Shown: positions 39,901 through 51,900 of the stretch, in pieces
How positions within the stretch are numbered: the first letter of the stretch is position 1
How the letters are laid out: the number at the start of each line of letters is the position of its first letter
NCBI GenBank assembly: GCA_933228675.1
Contig: OW121743.1
Coordinates: 14,329,224 to 14,393,223 of the forward strand
Direction of reading: 5' to 3'
Length of the DNA: 64,000 nucleotides
Source: Stomorhina lunata
Lineage: Eukaryota; Arthropoda; Insecta; Diptera; Rhiniidae
The notes under the pieces: generated by a model
Told to the model about the DNA's origin: nothing
The model's input: only the letters and a program-made list of their open reading frames with translations
Database searches by the model: none
Position numbers and translations under genes: made by a program

Positions 39901-42900
39901 TTACGCTCTATAAAACGCTTATACTACCCGTGTTACTGTATGGTGCAGAATCATGGGTACTTGCACAGGCAGATGAAGCTATCCTTGGAGTGTTTGAGAG
40001 GAAAATCCTACGAAAAATATTTGGACCAGTCTGCGTCAACAATGAGTATCGACATCGAATGAATCATGAGCTGTATGAGTTATACGCTGACATAGACATA
40101 GTAAAACGCATTAAGCAACAACGGCTGCGCTGGCTGGGGCATGTTGTGCGAATGGATGAAAATACTCCGGCATGAAAAGTGTTTGATAATGATCCTGTGG
40201 GAACTCGTAGAAGAGGGCGCCCAAAACTTCGATGGAAAGACCAAGTAGAAGAAAATCTTTCAAAACTTGGCATAAGAAATTGGAGAATATGCGCACAAGA
40301 TAGAAGCGCATGGAATTCTAAAATATGCTCGGCCTTTGACCTAAACAGGTTGTTACAATAGGCCATTTAAGTAAGTAAGTACATTTAATCATGCTATAAT
40401 CTTCAGCAAAGTTGTTGCGGATAAGCCGACGAAGGTTTATGAATTGGAATGAGCAAAGTCCGACAGGTGGCGCCACAGAAGATTACTCAAAGTGAATTAA
40501 ATCGTAAACTTTGCATTTGATCATGTTATAATCATAAGCAAAGTTGTTACGCATTAGCAGACGAAGGTTTCTTATTTGGTATGAACAACTTCAGGTGGCG
40601 CCACTGAAAACTACTCAAAATGAATTAAAGCGTTAACTATGCATTTGATCAGACTATAATTTTTAGCAAAGTTGTTGCGCATGAGTCGACGGAGGTTTCT
40701 GTTGGTATGATCAATTTCCAAAATTATTAAAATAAGTTAAACTGTAAGCTATGCAAACTATGTGTTGGTCGTGTTTCAGTTTTCCTAAAATTTATTCATC
40801 TAATTTTAAAATCATAAATTAAAAAAATAATTTATGACATGAACCTAAGCCCGACTCGACCACACGACCATCGAAAAATGTTTGATAAAAAAATTTTCTA
40901 CAAACCTAGACTGAGCTTTTAACAGTACTAAGCCTAAGTCGATCACACCGGCAATAACAGACTTAGGAGTCGATAATTCTATTATCTCCTTCGTATTTAT
41001 GCCTCTAACCTACAGATTTTTTAGCTCAAACATGGGCAAAGCTACAGTTTACAATAGTGTTTCTTCTCAGGACGGTGTTCTATCATCCCTGTTGTGGAAC
41101 CTTGCTATTAGCAAATTGCCAAGATAATTGGCTTATGCAGATGATGTTGCCGTTGCAGTTTCGGATAAATACCGGATCATTATATCGCAAGAACTGGAAG
41201 TTACTCTTGCCACACTAACTGGCGGGAGAATTTCATATGGTTTAGCTGTTAATCCCGCCAAAACGGAATTGTGTTATTTACTATAAAATAAAAGATTCCT
41301 TAGTTTAATCTTCCCAAGTAAAATGGGATTGAAGATGCCAAATACTTGGGAGTCATTCTGGACTTAAATTGTTCTGGAGCTTAAAAAACTAATCAAGGGT
41401 GTCTAAAGCAGCCATTGCACTCTATTCGTTCAGAAGAGCCTTAGGCTACATAAGGGGCCTTTTCCCTGCTAATACTGCCAGGATGCTTACAAAACCTTTA
41501 CTCATCTATGGTGCTATTGCTTATTGACCTGCTTTATATAAGACTAATGTTAAAATCCTCAGATCCTCTTTCCCAATCATTACTGGTGCCATTAGGACTA
41601 CGCCTTCAAAGGCACTCTTTACCACTGGCTTCCGACTGAGCTAATGGCTCAAAACGTAGCCCTTAACTCAGCCATTGGCTGAAGCATTACTGGAAAATGG
41701 TCTCATTCTTCTATAGGTCACTTAACTATTTTGGCAAAGCTCAGAAGTATCTCCAAAAACATCGACTTCTGCATTTCCACCCCATTCTTCGATCGCTCTT
41801 TCACTGTAAATATCTCTGGAGCCAAAATTTACTCTAGAGTTGATACCCTGGAGATATATGACCGGGTATATGAAAAGTTGCTTAAGACTCAAAAACATAA
41901 TTTCGAAAAATTAGCTAATTTTTCGAAATTTTTTGCTAATTTTCCCTTTTCATAGACATAATAGCCAATAAGGTACTAATAGCCAATTTCTTTCCGAATG
42001 TAATATTACGTCCACGATGTTGTTGAGTGCTATGGCGTATCCTACTTCGCTCTCTAGTAGGTGTCTTTTGGTTTCAAATATAGAGCATTTGGCCAATCCG
42101 GCGAGAAATTGTACCCTTACCCAGTAAAACTTTTCATTACCAAATAATGAGTTAAACAGTTAAACTATTGAACATGAACTACTTACTCATTCGCTTTTTA
42201 AGTCATTACATTAACATGGGGATGTCATTGGAGGCAAGTACTTACCAATTGCAGAAAAGTAATGACTTGGGTAAGCAATTTGAAAGCAACAACAACAACA
42301 GCAACAACTTTTTTGTTGTTGTTTTATTAAAAATATATATTTTTAAACGAAATACAAAATTTTTTTTATGATACCATGGGGCTCGAACCCAGACCCTCCG
42401 ACTGCTAGGCAGAGACTCTTCCACTGAGCTACTTCATATGTTGAAAACTTAGCAGCTTATAATTAATATAAACAATTTTTATTTTTAGATCTAAAATCAT
42501 GTGAAAATAACTTTGTTTTTCCCTGCTTTTTTTTGCTTTGTTGTAATTTTTGAAAAAATATTTTTATACGTTTTTTGTAATTATTTTAAAACTTTTTTAA
42601 AATTATTTTAAAACTTAAGCAATTTAAATCTTCTTTTTTGTATAAGTTTTTACATAAGATTGACTCTTACTTACTTAAATGTTACAACCTGTTAAGGTCA
42701 AAGTCCGAGCATATTTTAGAATTCCATGGATTTCGATCTTGTGCGAATATTCTCCAATTTTATAGGCCAAGCTTTGAAAAATGTTCCTCTACTTGGTCTT
42801 TCTATCGAAGTTTCAGACATCCTCCTCTAACATTAGGAAGTGGGACATTTAAATTCTAATTTTATCCTCTTCATTGTATTTTTTTTTAAGAGAGGGTTAC

Positions 42901-45900
42901 TAGCCCGTAATCCTAACCCATTTTTATCGATCTTATGGGACAGCTCTCGGAACATGTTAACTCACAATATTAATGGGTGTTAAACTAGCTCCCCTGGTGA
43001 TACCATGAGGAGGTGTGTGTCCACAGTTGAGATGAAGGATGACCCAGATAAGTTGGGCTTACCAAGTTAAGACCAATTAGAATCGTGTTTGGTATTCAAC
43101 ATCCCCTACATAATCAAAATTGACTCATGGTGGTATTTTTTCATTAACGTGAGTTAGTTTTACAAATTTTTTTTTACAGAAGATAATATTTATTTAAGTT
43201 CTTAAAATTCAAAAATCATTTAAAAAGACTCTTTTAATAAAAAAAAAACTAAAAAAAATTGTTGCCCTTGGTGGGATTTGAACCGGGGCCATTCAGTTTA
43301 AATTACCATCTTAATTACAAATAAGTACTTCTGTAATAACTTATTATTTATTCGGATGGTATGTTGTAGTCGTTACAAGGTAACCAGTTATCAGAGTACT
43401 TGCTATTACCAAAGTTTTGCTGGGTATTTAAATAAATATCTTCTGAATCCTCTGTGACCTGACAAAAAATGGGTGAGGTTATAGTTCAATTCTTCATGCT
43501 TTCGATTGACACATTTGTTTATTGTTGGAATTAATTGGAATGACCATCATTATTTTTTTTTTTGAGCCTTGCCGTCTTCTTTGCCAGTTGGTCATTATTT
43601 TTATTTCTTTTCACTAATTCACTCTCTTGTGCGTTTTCAGGTCTATTCGTTTCTTAAGATACCTATATTCTATAGTCTTATTTCAAGTCAGCTCAACTAA
43701 AATTACTCCTGAAATAACGGCTTTAAAGCTTCGAGTGATATTGTCCGATAGTCACTTGCTACTCTTAGACAACTTTGCCTAAAAAGGGCAAAAACGTTTT
43801 TTCGAGTCAAACTTCTGATTGATTTTTCTCTAATAGGGGCTTCATATAGTAGTATTGACATAGTAACTCTACATCAAGGGTGCCCAAGTCCTATGCGCTT
43901 GGTACACTTTCATATGGTTTGCTCGTAGGCACTGACGATAGCGATCATCAATGAAGATTTTGTTTAGCGTATGATAATGTTTTTATACCCACCATCAAAA
44001 AGAATGGGCGATGTCCGTCTGTCTGTCCGTCTGTCTGTCTGTCTGTTGAAATCACGATAACGCCCAAACGAAAGGAGCTAGCTCACTGAAACTTAGTAAA
44101 AATATTCTTCATCTTTGAGAAAATTTTGGTATTGAAATTGGGCAAAATCGGTTCACATTTGACCATAGCTCCCGTATAACCTCGTCTAGGCTAATCGCTT
44201 ATTTATTAATAAATGACAAATTATAGCAGCTATGATGAGCAGCTATTTGGTATATAGAAGTCTTACATTAGCCCTAGACAGCGTGTAAAATTTAATCAAA
44301 ATCGGTTCACATTTAGCCATAGCTCCCATACAAAAAACTTACGAAAACAGCCTCAATTTCACCTAAAATACACTTAAATGCCAATAAATCTAAAAGTATA
44401 ACAAATATAACCACTAAATTTGGCACAAGAAAGTCTTATGCCAATGCCAGCCAGTGTGCAAAATTTTGTCGCAATCGGTCACCATTTGACCTAGCTCCCA
44501 TATAAAAAACTTACGAAAACACAAAAATTCAAAAAGAAAAGGGGATTTATGTCCGTCTGTCCGTCAGATAAAATCGTGATAGCACCTTAACTACAAGAGC
44601 TAGTAAAATTAAATTAAGCACAAGGAAGTCTTATGTCAATGTCAGCCAGTGTGCAAAATTTTGTCACAATCGGTCACCATTTTACCATAGCTCCCATATG
44701 AAAAACTTATGGAAACACAAAAATACATAAAGAAAAGGTTGTTTATGTCCGTCTGTCCGCCAGATAAAAGCTCGATAGCGCCTTAACGAAAAGAGCTAGA
44801 GAGACAAAATTTTACAAAAGTATTTTGGATATCTTGAAAAAGATGTTTGTTGAAAATGGACAAAATCGGTTCAAATTTAGTTAGAGCTCCCATATAACCC
44901 CGCCCCGGGAAACACATTAATGCTGATAAATTGAATACAATTGTAATAGCTATGACGATTAAATTTAAAATAGGGAAGTTTTATGCAATTTTTGATCAGT
45001 TTATCAAATTTTATAGGAATCAGTCCATATTTGACTTTAGCTTTCATATAAAAAACACTCACGGAAACCAAAAATTTTAGCAAAGGCCAGTTAAAAGCTT
45101 TTAAATTAGAAACTATGATAGCTATGGCCACTAAATTTTGCAAGAATAAGCTCTATATATATACCAGCCAGTGTGTAAAATTTTGTTACAATCGGTCAAC
45201 ATTTTGCTATAATTCTTATATATATAGCATCCCCTTTTTATATCTACAATCAAAAAGATTTGGAGGTACATTCATTATATCGGGTGTTTTTTATTGAGGT
45301 ATAGAACTTTAAGTTGGCATCACTTTTTTAACTGGCGGCCATTTTGTCAGCTGTCAAGTGATTAATATTTAGTTTGGTTTGCCATTTCATCATGAACAGG
45401 TTGACAAAAGAACAACGCTTGCAAATCGTGCAAATTTATTTCGAAAATAATGGTTCAGTTCGCGAAGTTTACCGCAAGCTCCGTCCATTTTATGGTCGAC
45501 ATAATCGTCCATCAGAGCAATTAATTCGGTTAACCATGGATCGTTTTCGCACTACGTTTACTCTATGTGATAATACGCATCCGCAGCGACGTCGAACAGT
45601 GCGCACCGAAGAAACAATTGCCGCTGTAGAGCAAAGTGTTGAAGAGGACCCGAATGAATCGATTCGCCACCGTGCACAGCAATTGGAGCTTTGTCCATCA
45701 ACTTTATGGAAGATTTTGCGCAAAGATCTTGGCTTGCGACCTTACAAGATCCAGCTTGTGCAAGAATTAAAGCCGCGAGACCATGCAATGCGTCGTGATT
45801 TTGGTGTATGGGCCGAAAATGAGATTGATCTCGATGATGATTTTCATCGCAAAATTTTGTTCAGTGATGAGGCTCATTTTTGGTTGAATGGCTACGTCAA

Positions 45901-48900
45901 CAAGCAAAATTGCCGCATTTGGAAGAAGAATCCACATGAGACCCTTGAGACGCCATTACATCCACAAAAACTGACTGTTTGGTGTGCTCTATGGGCTGGT
46001 GGAGTCATTGGGCCATACTTCTTCCGAAATAATGCTGGAGAGTCAGTTACCATAAATGGAGACCGGTATAGAGCCATGATAACCGACTATTTTGCTCCCC
46101 AATTGGATGGCATGAATGTGGATGAGTTGTGGTTCCAACAAAACGGCGCTACATGCCACACAGCGCACGTCACAATTGATTTATTGAAGGAAACATTCGA
46201 TGAGCGCATAATTTCGCGGAATGGACCTGTCAATTGGCCACCAAGATCGTGCGATTTGACACCACTGGATTATTTTCTTTGGGGATATGTGAAGTCGCTC
46301 GTCTACGCCAACAAACCAGAAACGTTAGGGGACTTAGAAGCCAACATTCGTGGCGTTATTGCCAACATACGGCCCCATATGCTCGAAAAAGTAGTTGAAA
46401 ATTGGACCTGTAGAATTGGCCCGAAATCATATTTAAACATTAATGGCATAAAATTATCCTTCCAATAAAGCCAAATTGATGGACATTAAAACGATTTTCT
46501 TGTGTTTTATTTCAATTCGAAGTTCTATACCTCTAAAAAAAACACCCATTATTAAGATTGCACCTATGAAATTAGATAGGCATCAATCAATGTTCAGCCC
46601 AGACTTTATATATGATGAATGCATTAGCAACTCCTAACGAAATATATGGACCTGCCGTATTACTATTAACGTGTTTAGCCTAACTACATATTTACGAAAA
46701 GTATTTAACAACTTATTAATATAAAACTATACCCGGTTATGAGACCGAATTTTGATCAAAGTAAATACTGGGGAAACCACTAAAATATTTTTAAATATTG
46801 AACTATAAAGCTACGGCAGCCGAATTTAGTCCAAAGGTTTTACCAACAATACCAATTAGCTTAGCGATTTTTTCAGTATTGGTCCAGATTTTGAATTAGC
46901 TGCACCCTTGTAGATATATGAGATATATTTCTAAATTTAACACAACTTGATGGTGGGTATATAAGATTCGGCACAGTCGAATATAACACTCTTACTTGTT
47001 TTTTTTTTTTCGATTTATCTTTGAATAAAAATTAGTTTTTCTTTAAATTTATTGGTATTTGCTCTTCCATAAGGAACTTTTGGGCACCCTTGCTCTACAA
47101 AGCAAAGTCTTTCTACTTGCCTGGGTATACCGACATTGGACATTGTTCTACTGAGGGATTCTTTTTTCTTCTGCTGCTGATTAAAACTATTTCTGTTTTA
47201 TGCTCTGATAGTTCTGGTGTCGTTAGCGCAAGTTTGCACCTCATCAAAAGAGCGTTCACAGACAAAAATTTGGAATATTTATCATCGACAAATCCAACAA
47301 CATTGGCCTCTTCTGGAATATTTAATTCTAGGACATCATTGTAGGGAATATACCAGAGTAATGGGAACAAAACTGATTCTTGAGGCACTCCTGCTGAGGT
47401 TAGATGGCATTTCTTTTCTTCGTCGGTGTTACACCATAAAGTTCTATGTATAAAATTGTGACCGATTATTCTAATAATGTAGTTAAAGACTTCTTAGCGA
47501 TGAAGTGATGTCATTATATGTATCCATCCCTCGCTGTTAAATGCATTTTTCCGGTAATCCACCAAGCACCCACCGTTGACCTAGTTTTTCAAAAGCCGTA
47601 TTGTCCATCTGAAAGTCCGTTGGATCTTTTAACTTGGGCAAGTAATCTATTACATACTATTCTTTCCATATACATATATGTTAAAAAAAAGTACTAAAAG
47701 CTACATTTTTACCACTTTTATTCCTTAGACGGATAGTTTACCAAAACATAACTTCTTCAATTCATTTTGAGTTAAAACAAATTTATTTAATTTCAATCCC
47801 TATTTGAATATGAAATGTAATGTTTCCGATTTGACATCGTTTTCCTTCTACTTCTCCAAAAAAAATATAATAATTTGCAGTAGAAAAGAAACCTTCGAAT
47901 GAGGCAGAAGGGGACTACTTCAGCCCCTACTAGTAAATTAGAAATGGAACCATATAAAGTTTTAAAGAAAAACTCGAATCATAAAAAATATAAGTGATTT
48001 TATATATATATTTATAATGTTTTACCATTAAAAACGAAATGGGACTTTATGAAGCAGTACAATTTGAGTAAAGCTAGAACTACATAAAGTCCCTAACATT
48101 TAAGAAAAAATTAGGGTATGTTCTTTATTTAGGGCTAGATAGGAACTTATGATTGAAGAAGTGGGACTATGATTAGGTATTTTCTTATTTTTATAGATAT
48201 TCAAACTCAAATATTTCCGTTTTCCCCTTTAGAGCATTGCGCCCATCACAGACAACCGTCGTCGTTTTCTGCTGCAGCTGATAAGTCGAGAACAAAATTT
48301 CATGTCGGCCATGCACTTTGGTATGCAGCGTTTTGTTCAGCCACTGCAAGAGCGTAAAGATCTGATAACGCCCAATGATCATAGGACCCTATTTCAGAAT
48401 ATGGATGAGCTACAAAGACTATCGGAAGATGTGCTGGAACAGTTGTGTCATGATGATCAAGAGCCACAAATGAATTTTGCCTCAAGGGTCTATCTGTCAA
48501 AGACAACGGCCATTTGTGCAGCGTATAAGAAATATTGTAATGGTATTAAGAGAGCGGATTGTGTTTTGGTGGGTTTTTATTATGTGACTTTTAAAATTTG
48601 TTTACTCTTTTGACTTTGGTGCTATTTTTATATTTTTTTCTCTCTCTCAGGTCAACAAATCCCGTCAAACTGGTTCTGAATTTGTAAACTTTATCACCGA
48701 ACCGCCAGTGCCTCGTAAACGTCCCGACTTAACTATGTTAATACACCGTCCTTTGCAGCATTTTCGTGAGATCCTAAAACTCATGCAACTCTTGGCCTCC
48801 AATTGTCATGTCGACACGGAGGAGCATAAAAACTTTAACAGTGTCATAAATGAGTTACAGGCCGCTTATCGTGAGATCACCGTTACCAGTGGCCTAATGG

Positions 48901-51900
48901 AACCTTTGGGGGAGGGCAGACCTTTATTGACTTTACAGGACTTGGAATCACGTATGGTTTTTACCAAATGTAAACCCTTTACCTTGGCCGTCCAGGGTAG
49001 ACAATGGATATTTGGCGGTGATTTGTCCCGAGTCGAGGGTCGTTCGGTTAAACCCTATTGGACTTTATTGTTTAGTGATATTATTGTATTTGCCAAAGTT
49101 AGCAGAGACCGTGTGCTGTTCATTACCGAAGAGCCCATACCCATAGCGAATATTGTGGACTCGTGTTTTCATATGAGAAAAAAGAGTAAGTTCTTATGCA
49201 ATTTTAAGAGATAAACATAATTTTAGTTCTCTCTTTCGTTCCTCTTGTCTAAACAGCTACAGAATTCCGCCTTACTGTGGATCCTAATGGTCGTTTAGCA
49301 GAAAGTCCCACCGGTTATTGTGCCCCAGACTTAACAAAGACCCCTAAAAAAGGGGCAAGACGCAAGAGCTTAGTGCTAAGAGCTCCCTCTCTGGAATTGA
49401 AAGCTGTTTGGCAGAATCTTTTACAAAGACAAATGTAAGATTAAATTTTCTATAGAAAATTATCACTAACCTCAAATTTTCTATATAGAAAATTATCACT
49501 GACGTCAAATTTTCTATATAGAAAATTATCACTGATGTCAAATTTTCTATATAGAAAATTATCACTGACGTCAAATTTTCTATATAGAAAATTATCACTG
49601 ACGTCAAATTTTCTATATAGAAAATTATCACTGACGTCAACTTTTCTATATAGAAAATTATCACTGACGTCAACTTTTCTATACGGAAAATTATCACTGA
49701 CGTTAAATTTTCTATATAAAAATTATCACTAACGTCAAATTTTCTATATAGAAAATTATCACTGACGTCAAATTTTCGTTAAAGAAAATTATCACTAACG
49801 TCAAATTTTCTATATAAAAATTATCACTAACGTCAAATTTTCTATAAAGAAAATTATCACTGACATCAAATTTTCTTTATAGAAAATTATCACTGACGTC
49901 AAATTTTCTATATAGAAAATTATCACTGATGTCAAATTTTCTATATAGAAAATTATCACTGACGTCAAATTTTCTATATAGAAAATTATCACTGACGTCA
50001 AATTTTCTATATAGAAAATTATCACTGACGTCAAATTTTCTATATAGAAAATTATCACTGACGTCAAATTGTCTATATAGAAAATTATCACTGACGTCAA
50101 ATTTTCTATATAGAAAATTATCACTGACGTCAAATTTTCTATATAGAAAATTATCACTGACGTCAAATTTTCTATATAGAAAATTATCACTGACGTCAAA
50201 TTTTCTATATAGAAAATTATCACTGACGTCAAATTTTCTATATAGAAAATTATCACTGACGTCAAATTTTCTATATAGAAAATTATCACTGACGTCAAAT
50301 TTTCTATATAGAAAACTATAACTGACGTCAAATTTTCTATATAGAAAATTATCACTGACGTCAAATTTTCTATATAGAAAATTATCACTGACGTCAAATT
50401 TTCTATATAGAAAATTATCACAGACATCAAATTTTCTATAGAAAACTATCACTAACGAAAACATTTTCAATAGAAAATTATCACTTACCTCAAATTTTCT
50501 ATAGAAAATTATCACTAACATTAAATTTTCTTACAGATTCCTAGTCAATGCCGCCCTGGGCTCTACACCTCTCTCCAGCCCTCTTGACTCACCCGATGTA
50601 CTCAATACCCTGGTTCCTCTTAGTGACATTGGCATTGCCTCAGCCTCGATTGGTTCCATTAAACTCTCCTCAATGGACAGCATTAACATGAAGAATCAAC
50701 ACCAGCATCATCAACAACAGGTTCGTTTGATGCGCTCCAAAGCGCTAAGTGGTGGTGGTGTATGTGTAGATAGTGGCGAGAGCGCTGGCGGTTCTTTTGA
50801 GAATCTCCAGCGTCTGGCCAGCACTTTAGTACAATCACGCTGTAGCACACGCATGACACAAACAACCCATAATTCGGTTTCGTGTTCATCGCAAACCAAT
50901 TCGCCAGCCACCTGCCGACGCACTTTAAGTGGTTGTATTAATGCTTTAGGACCTCCCGGTGATAGTGCCACCTCTTTGAGATCTCTGGCTTTAGGACGCA
51001 AGCACTTATTAGAAGCGAGACCCTTGTCCGCCTGTAGGGCCTACAATGCCAGCAATAACAATTCCTCGACTATCTTAACCTGTAGCGGCAGTAGCTTGAA
51101 TACTCAAACCATTTGCTCGAGTGATCATTTGACTGGCTGTAAGTGTCTGACGGCTATACCGGAACATGCCACGGAAACGGGGGTATCAAATGAAGCAAAT
51201 GGTGACCTCAAGGCTATAGTATTAAGACAAAATTGCTCCAATGGCGGTGAAGAACGCTATTTACTTATAGATACCGAGGGCAGATATTGTGTGACTCATG
51301 CCTCTTTGGTTAACATAAGGCCCGAAAATGGTAATGTTACCAAGGATGTGGGCACCACAACCTCGGTTATAAACCATAATCCCTTGAAACACGAGCTTTC
51401 TAAAAAGACCTCCAAACTCTTAGAATTCTCGCTTAGTTCTGTGGGACGCTCTTTTATAGATGAAAATGATATTATTCCCGCTACAGATTCGGTCATTAAT
51501 TCTCTGACAACTCCCGATACACCCACACCCAATCTCTCACCCTCGGTTCACTCTAATCCCATACGCGAACCTGATACCTTTTCCAATGATTTTGTACCCT
51601 CTAATCCCTCAAATCCTCAAGCGAATAATCACAAAGAAACAGATCCAACCATACCCCTGGCCCAATTTGGAGGCTCTTGGGATTTATTGGAATTGGATTT
51701 GAATCTACATGAGGTCAATTTGGATACATGCTATGACACCGATGTCGAGGAGTACATCTTTCATGGCGACGAAAAAGAGCTTCTGGGTGACGAGGATGAC
51801 GATGAAGAGGCGGTGGCCTTTGATATCGAACAGGCCCATCATATGGTCGATGATCCGTTTGGTGTGTTGCCCATGAAGCCGACACCACCGGATTCGTTAG

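Larger units (their letters stand above)
37515..40735. repeat. 132-bp tandem repeat, about five copies, interrupted by RTE
   Basis: Copies are anchored on CGACAGRTGGCGCCACT at 37523, 37655 and 37787, and after the insertion at 40461 and about 40590. Removing the RTE and one target duplication restores a spacing of exactly 132. Each copy also carries ATTTAATCATGCTACAATC and AGCAAAGTTGTTGC. The last copy decays after 40700. Confidence 0.85.
45280..46549 (+). mobile_element. DD41D (rosa-type) mariner element, nearly complete
   Basis: A 1270-bp element with terminal inverted repeats of about 30 bp (GAGGTATAGAACTT inside, GGGTGTTTTTT outside) and TA at both edges (45278-45279 and 46550-46551). 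The termini differ by a few bases. It is nested in the dispersed repeat 43984-47010 and on the same strand as the host gene. Confidence 0.85.
43984..47010. mobile_element. dispersed fly repeat with 15-bp inverted ends, containing a mariner
   Basis: TATACCCACCATCAA at 43984-43998 is inverted perfectly at 46947-46961 (TTGATGGTGGGTATA), followed by TTCGGCACAGTCGAATATA and a T-rich end. Inside are GTCT/GTCCGTCT runs and three to four degenerate repeats with AATCGGTCACCATTTGACC and TAGCTCCCATATAA. From memory this layout is a widespread intergenic repeat in fly genomes; I cannot name the family. No coding capacity of its own. Confidence 0.6.

Noticed and set aside
42373..42432. Functional tRNA gene
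   Set aside because: A and B boxes are good but the acceptor stem does not pair and the anticodon stem has mismatches; a SINE head fits better.
43876..47092. AAGGGTGCCCAA inverted pair as termini of a larger element
   Set aside because: Only about 12 bp match, they are unequally distant from the better-supported ends at 43984 and 46961, and no target duplication is seen.
48197..48232. Earlier acceptor for the DH exon at 48196
   Set aside because: It adds an in-frame TAG just before the DH sequence.
49344..50521. Repeat proteins in the PH-domain intron
   Set aside because: Same artefact of a 33-bp period. The region is an intron with consistent splice sites.
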